Assembly: GCF_002196705.1 (NCBI RefSeq)
Contig: NZ_NADJ01000039.1
Location: 124,001-188,000, forward strand
Source of the DNA: Desulfosporosinus sp. FKB
GTDB taxonomy: Bacteria; Bacillota; Desulfitobacteriia; Desulfitobacteriales; Desulfitobacteriaceae
Length of the DNA: 64,000 nt
Reading direction: 5' to 3'
A program made the translations under genes and the position numbers. Below the pieces are notes generated by a model. It was not told the origin of the DNA and did no database searches. It was given only the letters and a program-made list of their open reading frames with translations. Below, in pieces: positions 55,337 through 63,714 of the stretch. Within the stretch, counting starts at the first letter, position 1; the number at the start of each line of letters is the position of its first letter.

Positions 55337-55612
55337 TTAATAATCTTCAGAATTCATATTAGTGAGTTGATCTCTTTCTCTTAAACTAACCCTCTTGTAT
55401 CCTAAAATCTCTAAGTTAATACTTACTTCGACCTCATAAATCCCAACAACATCGTCCAGAGCCCGGCGCCGCTGGTACTCGGAATCCTCGATTGTTTCAA
55501 CTTGAACTAACCAGGTATCTTCATAACGCTTTACGCCAATAACATGAGCTTCTTTTTCTAAAACATCCTGAAAGAAATCTTTGACATCACTAACTAATTT
55601 GTGGATATCCAT
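55337..55612 (-). CDS. gvpO: Gas vesicle protein GvpO (GvpR-type)
   Basis: This 91-residue protein has WLVQVETIEDSEYQRRRALD, VVGIYEVEVSINLEILGYKR and V, the GvpO (PF05800-type) core. In haloarchaea GvpO acts in gvp expression; in Bacillus megaterium the GvpO-like product is called GvpR. GGAGGAG precedes the ATG at 55612. A 114-base gap separates it from gvpF. Confidence 0.85.
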   Translation of the reverse strand: MDIHKLVSDVKDFFQDVLEKEAHVIGVKRYEDTWLVQVETIEDSEYQRRRALDDVVGIYEVEVSINLEILGYKRVSLRERDQLTNMNSEDY

Positions 55613-55627
55613 GCTTTAGCTCCTCCT

Positions 55628-55849
55628 TCAATATTTCATTATGGAAGAGTCAGCTAGGGTTAGCCCAATGGCGGAAGCGTATTTCAGATAGGTATCCACT
55701 GAAGCGATGACAATGCGCGCTTCAATGGTGATGAGTTCAATTCCTACTAAAGAAATTCTAACAAAGGCATCAATAACAATCCCCTTGTCAAGAATTCGGT
55801 CAATGACCTCCGTTAAATTAGTCGACTCTACGCTTTTGATCAATGCCAT
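55628..55849 (-). CDS. gvpB: Gas vesicle structural protein GvpA/GvpB, internal copy
   Basis: The 73-residue GvpA paralogue has [40 protein letters not shown] and [18 protein letters not shown] 55849 follows GGGAGGGGG. It corresponds in position to gvpB of Bacillus megaterium, the main wall protein there. It is 85 bases before the 73-residue unknown gene. Confidence 0.93.
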   Translation of the reverse strand: MALIKSVESTNLTEVIDRILDKGIVIDAFVRISLVGIELITIEARIVIASVDTYLKYASAIGLTLADSSIMKY

Positions 55850-55934
55850 ACTCTGACCCCCTCCCAACCTTGCCTAACTCATATATATTATCTGGGGGCA
55901 GAAATCATGACAAATTAGTATAGCTACATGAAAC

Positions 55935-56156
55935 TTAAACTCTATTTCTTTTCAAAAACTTCTCAAGCTTTTGCAGCTCTTTTTGAACAACCTGAACTCT
56001 TTCCTCAATTATATTAACCCTCTTAGCTATTTGCCCTCGTTCTGCTGTGAGTCGGTGCAGTTCCTGATCGTAAACATGCATCTGAAAGTAGCTTGGTTTA
56101 TGGTCATGAACTAGCGGCCGAATTAGTTTCGGTCTAATAGGCGGTGATTGATGCAT
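55935..56156 (-). CDS. Unknown gas-vesicle cluster protein, 73 aa, coiled coil
   Basis: A basic 73-residue protein with a Pro-rich start (MHQSPPIRPKLIRPLVHDHK) and a coiled-coil second half (LTAERGQIAKRVNIIEERVQ, ending KFLKRNRV). It begins 6 bases after the gvpN stop with GGAAGTG. I know no matching gvp family. It occurs at the place where some operons have a short helical gvp gene. Role unknown. Confidence 0.7.
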   Translation of the reverse strand: MHQSPPIRPKLIRPLVHDHKPSYFQMHVYDQELHRLTAERGQIAKRVNIIEERVQVVQKELQKLEKFLKRNRV

Positions 56157-56161
56157 TATTC

Positions 56162-57046
56162 TCACTTCCTATCCTCTGAAATATACTTATCTAATTCAGT
56201 TCTAATGCGTTCTAGCAATTGATTATTGCTAACATCATCACTCTCATAGAAAATCTCCGAACCAATAACATCCATTAACACCTGAAGAAATACAGGGTTT
56301 TCGCTCACAGGTTTAAAACCCCTGGTCGCTAGGATTGTTGCAACCATAATAGCTGCCCGTATGCTGGGTTTCTTGACTGAATTTCTCCGAATTCCACGAA
56401 TGATGTCGACAATCCTTGCCGCTTCGCGCCAGGGTAATCCTGAACGCCCTGAAACTATGGCTACTTCCGATTCTCGGTCTAATCCTCTTATTGGAATAGT
56501 TATAACACGGTCTTTCAAAGCATCTTGTAGTATATGAACCCCTGCGTATTCTGACGGGTTACTGGTAAAGATCACCGAAAAATCAGGATGAACACTCAAT
56601 TTTGTTTCTCCTTTTTGCAGGGTAGACAAATCAAGTGTCTTTTCCTGCAACACGGCAAGCAGGACATTATTCGTCTCTGGTTTAGAACGAGTAAAGTCAT
56701 CATAGACTAAGGTATACCCATTCCTACAGGCATGAGTAATTCTGCCATCGTACCAAACACTATCCATTGCTTCCTCGGCTTTCCAAACAGAATGAACATA
56801 GTTATCGAGTACTTTCCTTCTGCGCATCCCCGAGTTTCCGCCCACTAAATCTGAAGGTTTATATTCATCATTACCCTGGAGAGTCACTACCGGACGACCT
56901 AACAACTCTGCAATATGCATGGCTAATGAAGTCTTTCCTGTACCAGCTGGTCCACAAAAATGAACAGCATATCCTGCCTGGAGATAGAGTACTGCACGGT
57001 TCGTTAGATCTTTAAAATATGCTGTCTCTATAAATGCATCCGGCAT
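56162..57046 (-). CDS. gvpN: Gas vesicle AAA+ ATPase GvpN
   Basis: This 294-residue MoxR-like ATPase has Walker A HFCGPAGTGKTSLAMHIAEL, the GvpN-specific LQGNDEYKPSDLVGGNSG, Walker B GYTLVYDDFTRSKPETNNVL, sensor 1 FSVIFTSNPSEYAGVH and a C-terminal helical lid. GvpN promotes vesicle growth. ATG 57046 follows GGGAGG. It lies between a coiled-coil gene and the 73-aa gene. Confidence 0.97.
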   Translation of the reverse strand: MPDAFIETAYFKDLTNRAVLYLQAGYAVHFCGPAGTGKTSLAMHIAELLGRPVVTLQGNDEYKPSDLVGGNSGMRRRKVLDNYVHSVWKAEEAMDSVWYDGRITHACRNGYTLVYDDFTRSKPETNNVLLAVLQEKTLDLSTLQKGETKLSVHPDFSVIFTSNPSEYAGVHILQDALKDRVITIPIRGLDRESEVAIVSGRSGLPWREAARIVDIIRGIRRNSVKKPSIRAAIMVATILATRGFKPVSENPVFLQVLMDVIGSEIFYESDDVSNNQLLERIRTELDKYISEDRK

Positions 57047-57050
57047 TACC

Positions 57051-57467
57051 TTACCTCCCTATACGCTTTCTAGTCGGATACTCTCCAAATTTACGTTCTT
57101 TTTTTTCTTCGACTATCTTCTTACCAAAAAGATACTCCCCTGCTTTATACCAACCTTTGAGTTCTTCTTCACGTTCTCTTGCCCATACCATTCTTTCTTC
57201 TACTTGCAATTTAAAATTTGACACCAGTACCTTCATCATGTCCGAACGTTCAACTTCAAAATTTTCAAGCAATTCCTGGGCATTCTCCAAAACTTGCTTT
57301 ATGGCCACCAGCTGATTTCTTTGATCAACCTTTCTCTGTTCAGCAAGTTCATCTTTATCGTTTTTTACTTTTGCCCAAATTTCAGTTTGAATCGTTTCTA
57401 ATTCATCCTTCCTTTGGTCAAATTCCTCACATAACACATGCCCTAATTCAACAAGACTCATACTCAT
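57051..57467 (-). CDS. Unknown gas-vesicle cluster protein, 138 aa, coiled coil
   Basis: A highly charged helical protein: MSMSLVELGHVLCEEFDQRK, then long heptads (NQLVAIKQVLENAQELLENF) and a basic end WYKAGEYLFGKKIVEEKKER. It sits between gvpA and gvpN, where Bacillus megaterium has gvpP, Q and R, but I cannot match it to one of them. ATG 57467 follows AAGGGGAAG; a longer frame opens at 57521 without a site. It ends four bases before gvpN. Confidence 0.72.
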   Translation of the reverse strand: MSMSLVELGHVLCEEFDQRKDELETIQTEIWAKVKNDKDELAEQRKVDQRNQLVAIKQVLENAQELLENFEVERSDMMKVLVSNFKLQVEERMVWAREREEELKGWYKAGEYLFGKKIVEEKKERKFGEYPTRKRIGR

Positions 57468-57543
57468 TATTACTTCCCCTTTGCAGCTAAATGAATGGGA
57501 GGGAGCATTTCCCCCTCCCATAAAGGATTTCTAAATCGTTAGA

Positions 57544-57750
57544 TTAAAAGTCATGGTGCATTTCTGTTAATCCAACAGCTGCTGCGTATCTCAGCCAAGT
57601 ATTAACACTTGCAATTACTACACGAGCATCAACTGCGAGCAATTCAATCCCAACGAGAGAAACACGCACATAAGCGTCAATTACAATACCTTTTTCTAAA
57701 ATCCGATCTACAACTTCGGCTAAACTTGAGGAATCAATGTCCTTTTTCAT
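57544..57750 (-). CDS. gvpA: Gas vesicle structural protein GvpA, copy 1
   Basis: At 68 residues, [20 protein letters not shown], then [20 protein letters not shown] and [16 protein letters not shown] follow the GvpA plan. It is the first gene of the operon, as in Bacillus megaterium. AAAGGTGG precedes the ATG. A sporulation-type promoter element is possible at 57840-57866. The wall protein forms the amphipathic ribs. Confidence 0.96.
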   Translation of the reverse strand: MKKDIDSSSLAEVVDRILEKGIVIDAYVRVSLVGIELLAVDARVVIASVNTWLRYAAAVGLTEMHHDF

Positions 57751-57988
57751 TTTTCTGCCACCTTTCTAAATTTTAGAAGAGGATCTTTGGGATATTGCAC
57801 TAGATTTACTTTTCACCTTCCCTCAATCTCTTTCACTCCCAATTTATGTGAATTGTCCAAAAGGTGTGCAAGCTTTTCTAGCTTTTAGCAATTAAATCCC
57901 TCTCTCCGTTTCCCTACACTCTATGTGCTAAGGGCTCTTCTCGTTACCGTTAAAAAGGCATTCCCTCAATTTCAAAATCAACGTTCAA

Positions 57989-58435
57989 CTACCCTTTAAG
58001 ATTGTACCTTTTCCATTTCTGCATAAGAGTGTTTGCAATTACTTCAAAGTCGGATGACGCAGTGAATATTATTTCATGTTCATCAATGCCATCTTTAGTA
58101 ACAATACAAAGAAATTTCTCGTCTAACACAGGTTTCTCATTAGCCTCTCTTTTAATGTTCGGAAGTTTAGGTAACTCTGAGATAATTTTTATCGAATTAA
58201 TCTGTGATAAGTGGAAAACTTTACGGTTAAAGGCTACAGCATCCATTGGATGAAACGAGATAGCCATTGTCCCTTGTTTTAACTCAGGATGACCGCCAAT
58301 CATTTTGATTACTTTCGCAGCGTAGGGTTTACCATATTTTTTATCTATTTCCTTATAACCATTGCGGGATTTTATGAGAATAATAGCTAATGCAACTACT
58401 AAAATAAAGCAAAGTCCTACAACAATTGTGCTCAT
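57989..58435 (-). CDS. Small membrane-anchored hypothetical protein
   Basis: At 148 residues, one N-terminal transmembrane helix (VVGLCFILVVALAIILIKS) precedes a soluble beta-rich domain: MAISFHPMDAVAFNRKVFHL, IVTKDGIDEHEIIFTASSDF. The C-terminal part looks like a PH-like or DUF-type domain but I do not recognise it. ATG 58435 follows GGAGGAG. It is isolated upstream of gvpA with a 240-base gap that must hold the gvp promoter. Confidence 0.6.
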   Translation of the reverse strand: MSTIVVGLCFILVVALAIILIKSRNGYKEIDKKYGKPYAAKVIKMIGGHPELKQGTMAISFHPMDAVAFNRKVFHLSQINSIKIISELPKLPNIKREANEKPVLDEKFLCIVTKDGIDEHEIIFTASSDFEVIANTLMQKWKRYNLKG

Positions 58436-58542
58436 CACATTAATCTCCTCCTAACTAGATGTAGAAATTCAACAGTTCATCCGGTCATTCTCACAATAAT
58501 TATTTCCTACATATAATAATCATCTTCTAGATCTTCCTGTTC

Positions 58543-58767
58543 TCATGAGCCATTTAAACGACTTAATAATCGCTCTATCGTGATTTGAAGATCATTTTTT
58601 ACCCGTGCAGCTTTTACACTAATATTAAGAAAATCAAGCGCTCCTACAACTGATCCACATTCAACACACTGAATAAAGAGTACTGCTCGTGTCGTTCCTT
58701 CCAGATTATTGGCAAAAACAGCTTCAAATTTTTGGCCCCCACATTTCAAGCATCGTGATTGAGCCAT
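58543..58767 (-). CDS. Small zinc-ribbon-like protein
   Basis: At 74 residues, CLKCGGQKF (C6, C9 region) and FIQCVECGSVVGAL form two CxxC knuckles, suggesting one bound zinc ion. The rest is helical (VKNDLQITIERLLSRL). AAGGGGG precedes the ATG. Function unknown; possibly nucleic acid binding. It is separated by 107 bases from the next gene. Confidence 0.6.
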   Translation of the reverse strand: MAQSRCLKCGGQKFEAVFANNLEGTTRAVLFIQCVECGSVVGALDFLNISVKAARVKNDLQITIERLLSRLNGS

Positions 58768-58988
58768 AGAAATACCCCCTTATTAAAAAATCACGAGTTT
58801 AACTAACTATTGACTACAATTCTCCTTCCTAACTTAGAATTTCATCGCCTTGTTAGTATAGTATTCATGTTTAGACGTAACGATTTAGTTTTGCATAAGC
58901 ATTATATAATCTTTGTTAAGTAAACTTATTCGCTTATTTAATGTGATTACTACAGCTTTTATTGCAAGAAAACCTTGAGACACAGTTT

Positions 58989-59013
58989 AGGAGCCCCAAT
59001 TATCAGGGCTCCT
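58989..59013. terminator. Hairpin after the DUF6385-like gene
   Basis: AGGAGCCC (58989-58996) pairs with GGGCTCCT (59006-59013) around a nine-base loop. It lies 33 bases past the stop of the minus-strand gene at 59046; no U-tract follows on the minus strand. The remaining 58768-58988 shows no gene. Confidence 0.45.
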
Positions 59014-59045
59014 TGTAAATGCTTAACTCCTATCAATTGGTACTT

Positions 59046-59840
59046 CTACAGATTTCCCTGAAAGAAGATATTCAAAGTTACCGCACTGGCCGCATTGACA
59101 GCACTATAATATACGCGGGCATATTTCAGAAAGACTGATGATACTAATGTGGTCAATGAGTTTTGATTAATCGTCACTGCTCCTACGTCCGTTAACCAGT
59201 TTGTACCATCGGGACTGATTTGCAAATTGACAAGTGCCTGGGCATTAGCTGCTAAGGAATTGTTGACTACGCCAAAGGTCCACGTTCGAACATCTAAAAC
59301 ATTGTAGGTGGTGTCCCCGCTCCCCGCCGTATCCGTAATGTTAGCAATGGTTGAGGAAACGTCCGTTGTAGCACTGACAATAGCGAGTCCCGGAGAAGTG
59401 ACGAGAATACCATTTGTCGGTGGTGTAATGGATAAACCAGCAGCCGGTGCTGTGACCGTTAGGCCGTTGGCCGGAGCCGTTATTGCCAATCCCGTCGACG
59501 TGATTGACAAACCATCTGTTGGAGGAGTAATTGCCAAACCCCCAGTTGGCGGGGTAATTGCCAACCCCCCAGTTGGCGGGGTAATAGATAAGCCTGTTGC
59601 TGGTGCTGTGACCGTTAGGCCATTGGCCGGGGCCGTTATTGCCAATCCCGTCGACGTGATTGACAAACCATCTGTTGGAGGAGTAATTGCCAAACCCCCA
59701 GTTGGCGGGGTAATTGCCAAACCTGTGGAGGTAATGGTCATATTACCCGAAGAATCTGTGTTTAAGGCAGCATTATTACTCCCATAAATTTTGACCTTCG
59801 CTTGATCAGGGTTGTCTTGGAAAATTTTAAAGTTCGCCAA
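59046..59840 (-). CDS. Repetitive surface protein with DUF6385-like C-terminus
   Basis: The 264-residue protein starts ANFKIFQDNPDQAKVKIYGS and AALNTDSSGNMT. Residues 34-150 are short tandem repeats of 8-9 residues with the pattern GLxITxPxxG (GLAITPPTGGLAITPPTDGL), and a longer block containing GLSITSTGLAITAPANGLTV is duplicated. The last 100 residues (VNLQISPDGTNWLTDVGAVT, ending in FFQGNL) resemble DUF6385 proteins of spore-formers. The TTG start at 59840 follows AAGGAAGGG. No signal peptide. Probably a fibrous structural protein; a DUF6385 identity is my recall, not a search. Confidence 0.65.
   Translation of the reverse strand: MANFKIFQDNPDQAKVKIYGSNNAALNTDSSGNMTITSTGLAITPPTGGLAITPPTDGLSITSTGLAITAPANGLTVTAPATGLSITPPTGGLAITPPTGGLAITPPTDGLSITSTGLAITAPANGLTVTAPAAGLSITPPTNGILVTSPGLAIVSATTDVSSTIANITDTAGSGDTTYNVLDVRTWTFGVVNNSLAANAQALVNLQISPDGTNWLTDVGAVTINQNSLTTLVSSVFLKYARVYYSAVNAASAVTLNIFFQGNL
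59451..59715. repeat. Internal tandem/duplicated repeats in the DUF6385-like gene
   Basis: A block around 59440-59560 recurs at about 59600-59720 with few changes, on top of a short 27-base periodicity (TTGCCAAACCCCCAGTTGGC and variants). It gives the near-identical amino-acid blocks seen in the protein. Confidence 0.7.
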
Positions 59841-59981
59841 AGTCTTTTCCCTTCCTTTCTCTTGTGCAATCCATTTTTTAACAGATCACACACTATATGC
59901 TATTCCCACTCTCGACGGAAAGTTTCACTTTTAGAGTGCATATAGTATTGCAGCGAGAAAAAATAAGAAGGCAGAGATGTC

Positions 59982-61988
59982 ATGGCAAATAAAATAAGTT
60001 TGTGTATGATTGTGAAAAACGAAGCAGACAATCTGAGCCGCTGCTTAAGGAGCATATCCGGCCTTGTCGACGAAATCATCGTTGTTGACACTGGTTCAAC
60101 AGACTTAACTTGTGACATAGCTCAAAAATATGGTGCTAACGTTCAGCATTTTCTTTGGAACGACAATTTTAGTGATGCTCGCAACTTCTCCTTGGACAAT
60201 GCCCGCGGAGATTGGATACTTTTTTTAGATGCCGATGAAGAAATATCTCCTTCCAGCAGAGATGTTTTAAGCCAATTGACTGAACAGGAAGACATCGAAG
60301 GCTATTTCGTAAAAATTATTAATTACCTGGGAGGACAAGGGTGGACTGAGACGGTCCCCGATCTGGTTTTTCGGCTCTTTCGCAACAAGCAGGAGTACCG
60401 TTTTCGCGGAGCCATTCATGAACAGATAGCCGATGTGATTTTAGGGCGAAACCCTCAAGCCCGCTATCAGATCGCCGAAAAGTTTACAATTCTCCATCAT
60501 GGCTATTTAGACGATATTATCCGGGTTAAGGATAAAAAACAGCGCAACATCTCCTTAATTGAAAAAGAACTAGCCAAAGAGCCGGCCAATCCTTTACTGC
60601 AATTTCACTATGGAGTAGAACTGTTTCGTGCCGAACGTTATGCTGAAGCAGCTCAAATCTTTATTCAGGCAGCCACAAATATTGACCCTAACACAATTTA
60701 TCTGCCTAAACTTTTGCGCTATCTTGTAATCGCTCAACAATCTTCTGGCCAATTGAAGAGAGCTCTGCACAGTGCGGAAATTGCTCTGAAACTTTTTCCT
60801 AACTATGCTGACCTTTACTATTATGTCGGACTTCTTCAGCAAGACCTCAACCATTATTCTCAGGCGCGGGATGCCTTTCTTCAAGCCCTTTCTATGCCTG
60901 AGCAGCCTCCTCAATACGCTTCCTTCGGCGGGATTAGAGGATTTCGCTCCTATTACTGCCTGGCTCAGCTTGCCGAATTATTTTTAGATGAAGAAGAGGC
61001 ACTTAACTATTATCTGCTCTGCCTCCGTGACAACCCCAACTTTACCAAGGCTCTGGACAGCATCATCCGAATTTTAAAGCCCGCTCAAGAACCGGATTAT
61101 GCGAAGGAATGTCTGGAAAAGGTTTGTGATTTTTGTACACCTGAAGCCAACCGGCTTATAGGAGAACTCTATTACGAGCAGGGAGCTTATAGCCTTGCTT
61201 TACATTATTTTGAAAGAATTGATTCTTTGCCGCTATCCCAAATTAAACTAAAGAAAGCCATTTGCCTTCTTCAAACTCGAAGATATTTTGAAGGATTGCG
61301 GCTCCTGGAAGATTTTACTCCAGAAAGCCCTGATTATCCTCTGGCCCTTTTAAATCGCTTATTTTGCTTTTGGCTTCAAGACAAGCCCCACAAGGTAAGT
61401 TTCTTGTGGAAGGAACTCCATGCTCTTGGCTTAGAACACAATACAGAAAATGTCCTCGCCCTATTTCTAAGAACTCAAGACGAATCGGATCCTTCTCCGC
61501 AAATAGACTTCAATGCTGATGGCATGTTGTTATTGCTTGATATCCTTCAACGCCTCGTTGCTTTGCAGGAAATAGAGGGAGCTTTGTTTTTCCTCCGTGC
61601 GATTGCACCGGATTGTTTAGGCGAATATTCCCTGCAAATAGCCCAAATCTTTATCATCTACGGGCAAGATATTCAGGCCCTTCCATTTTTAAAGAAGGTC
61701 TGTGAAGAAAAGCCTGCCTCAGAGACCCATTTTCAGCTGGGTGAAGTCTATTTCCGTCTAAACAAATTAAAAGACGCTGAACGGCATTACCAATTTGCCC
61801 TTCAACTTGATCCCAACTCGCCCCGCCCTTATCTTCGTTTAATGGAGCTGTATACTGCTTCCTGGCAGAACATTCATCAAGAGGCTATGCGGAAATTTCC
61901 CGGCAATAGTGTCTTCACCCAGTTAGCAAAGGGAGGCTTGGCCAGTTATGAACTCAAGAATAAGTCTAGCAATGATCGTGAAAGATGA
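59982..61988 (+). CDS. Glycosyltransferase family 2 with C-terminal TPR repeats, copy A
   Basis: Residues 1-220 are GT2: ISLCMIVKNEADNLSRCLRS, IIVVDTGSTDLTCDIA, DNFSDARNFSLDNARGDWIL and the DxD element FLDADEEISPSS. The remaining 450 residues hold about ten TPR-type helical pairs, for example HYGVELFRAERYAEAAQIFI and AERHYQFALQLDPNSPRPYL. The 668-residue length is normal. ATG 59982 follows AGAAGG. First of three such genes in tandem. TPRs probably hold a protein acceptor. Confidence 0.88.
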   Translation: MANKISLCMIVKNEADNLSRCLRSISGLVDEIIVVDTGSTDLTCDIAQKYGANVQHFLWNDNFSDARNFSLDNARGDWILFLDADEEISPSSRDVLSQLTEQEDIEGYFVKIINYLGGQGWTETVPDLVFRLFRNKQEYRFRGAIHEQIADVILGRNPQARYQIAEKFTILHHGYLDDIIRVKDKKQRNISLIEKELAKEPANPLLQFHYGVELFRAERYAEAAQIFIQAATNIDPNTIYLPKLLRYLVIAQQSSGQLKRALHSAEIALKLFPNYADLYYYVGLLQQDLNHYSQARDAFLQALSMPEQPPQYASFGGIRGFRSYYCLAQLAELFLDEEEALNYYLLCLRDNPNFTKALDSIIRILKPAQEPDYAKECLEKVCDFCTPEANRLIGELYYEQGAYSLALHYFERIDSLPLSQIKLKKAICLLQTRRYFEGLRLLEDFTPESPDYPLALLNRLFCFWLQDKPHKVSFLWKELHALGLEHNTENVLALFLRTQDESDPSPQIDFNADGMLLLLDILQRLVALQEIEGALFFLRAIAPDCLGEYSLQIAQIFIIYGQDIQALPFLKKVCEEKPASETHFQLGEVYFRLNKLKDAERHYQFALQLDPNSPRPYLRLMELYTASWQNIHQEAMRKFPGNSVFTQLAKGGLASYELKNKSSNDRER

Positions 61989-63714
61989 GGCCCGCCTTCT
62001 AGCTGATTGCCTGGAAGCTGTTAAAGATGAGGTTGACGAAATTATCATTGTTGATACCGGCTCTACGGACCAGACAGCAACGATTGCTCGGGACTATACA
62101 GACCTTGTCTATTCCTTTACTTGGAAAGGAAATTTTAGCGCTGCCCGGAACTTTGCTCTTCAACAAGCTACTGGAGATTGGATTTTGGCTCTCGATGCCG
62201 ACGAAGTTATTCAAGGTGAACCCGGCAGCCTCCGTTCGCTGATTAATAATGCCGGTGATAAAGAAGCATTTTTACTCCCTTTGCATAACCCTATTGCTAA
62301 TTCTACCGAAGAATTTAATACCTTCTTTGTCCTAAGATTATTCAAACACACTGACCGTTATCAATACACCGGTAAGATTCATGAACAGGTTTCCATCCCG
62401 GATCCAGAAAAAGTGGCCCTTGCACAAAATCCTATTCTGAAGCATAAACCTCTTCCTTTACGTATTCAGCATCAAAAACGAAACCGCAATCTAAGATCAT
62501 TATTACAAGCTTTCCAAAATGACCCTTATAATCCCTTTTTGCACTATTACCTTGGAGTAGAATGGCTTATGCTCGGAAAGGAAAGCTATGCCCTGCCGTT
62601 TTTACAGGAGGCCTATCTCCGCCTTAGCGACGAAAATCTCCTTTTTCGTGCTCCGGCACTGAAATATCTAATAGTGTGCTTAAGAACGTCAGGAAAGTCG
62701 GACGAGGCTCTTTCACTTTGTCTTGAAGCAAGCCTAAACTACCCAACCTTTACAGATCTCTTTTATCTTGGCGGCCTTCTCTTTGAAGAGAAGGAAGAAT
62801 ATCTTATGGCCCTTAAGTGGTTTAAGCATGCCATCCAATGCGGCACACCCCAGGCCTTGTTCAGCCATCTTGCAGGATCAGACAGTTTCTTAGCTCATTA
62901 TCATCTGGGTTTCTGCTATGAGAAACTCGGAAGAACCATCGAGGCCTGGCAGGCCTATAAAGCTGCCCTTGATTCTAACCCAAGGTATCCTTACCCTCTC
63001 TATCCTCTCTTTTTGATCTTGCTCAGGGAAAAAGGTCCCGCTGATTGTTATCAGTATCTCGATATTAAAGGATATCTTGACAATCCTCTCCTCTGCCTCA
63101 CGGCAGCTAACTTATTCTATCTAGCCAATCATGTTGAAGAAGCCTTCCGCTGTCTTGATGATCATAAGGATCTCTTCCCTAACGATGAGCGCTATTGCTT
63201 AAATCTCAACAAATATTGCATTTATTCCGGAAGATTCGACAAGGGATTGGAATTATCAGAGCAAATATCCCAGAACTCAGCAAAGTTCTCTTCAGCCCAA
63301 ACTCTCTCGATTATCGCCTTAATCTTACTGGGCGATTTCCCAAAGGCTAAATCCTTAGCCATCACTCTCTGGCAAACCCCCTTGACCCGCGGGGAAGCAC
63401 ACATTCTCCTTAAGGCGATTCGCTTAATCAATAACGAGACCATCGTGCCAATCCCGCCTAAAATCCACGAACAGGAGACGATTCCCTTACTCAAAGAATT
63501 TTATAAAGACTACCTCCACTATCAGGAGAGTCAAGGCTATTTGAAATCTGGTAATCCTTTGGCAAACAGTTGGGGGGAGGCTCTGGAAACACTATTGAAA
63601 TCCTCTGAAGAAGGTTCGGATTTTCTGCTCGTAACATATACTCATAAACTAGAAACGTTACAACAGCGTTTTTCTGAAATCTTTGGGATGGGATGGAGGG
63701 CAGATGAACACTAA
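61948..63714 (+). CDS. Glycosyltransferase family 2 with C-terminal TPR repeats, copy B
   Basis: This 588-residue paralogue of copy A has ISLAMIVKDEARLLADCLEA, IIIVDTGSTDQTATIA, KGNFSAARNFALQQATGDWI and ALDADEVIQGEP. TPR-type helices follow, such as HLGFCYEKLGRTIEAWQAYK. ATG 61948 lies inside copy A (41-base overlap) after GGGAGG, so the two are translationally coupled. It ends overlapping the start of copy C. Confidence 0.88.
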   Translation: MNSRISLAMIVKDEARLLADCLEAVKDEVDEIIIVDTGSTDQTATIARDYTDLVYSFTWKGNFSAARNFALQQATGDWILALDADEVIQGEPGSLRSLINNAGDKEAFLLPLHNPIANSTEEFNTFFVLRLFKHTDRYQYTGKIHEQVSIPDPEKVALAQNPILKHKPLPLRIQHQKRNRNLRSLLQAFQNDPYNPFLHYYLGVEWLMLGKESYALPFLQEAYLRLSDENLLFRAPALKYLIVCLRTSGKSDEALSLCLEASLNYPTFTDLFYLGGLLFEEKEEYLMALKWFKHAIQCGTPQALFSHLAGSDSFLAHYHLGFCYEKLGRTIEAWQAYKAALDSNPRYPYPLYPLFLILLREKGPADCYQYLDIKGYLDNPLLCLTAANLFYLANHVEEAFRCLDDHKDLFPNDERYCLNLNKYCIYSGRFDKGLELSEQISQNSAKFSSAQTLSIIALILLGDFPKAKSLAITLWQTPLTRGEAHILLKAIRLINNETIVPIPPKIHEQETIPLLKEFYKDYLHYQESQGYLKSGNPLANSWGEALETLLKSSEEGSDFLLVTYTHKLETLQQRFSEIFGMGWRADEH

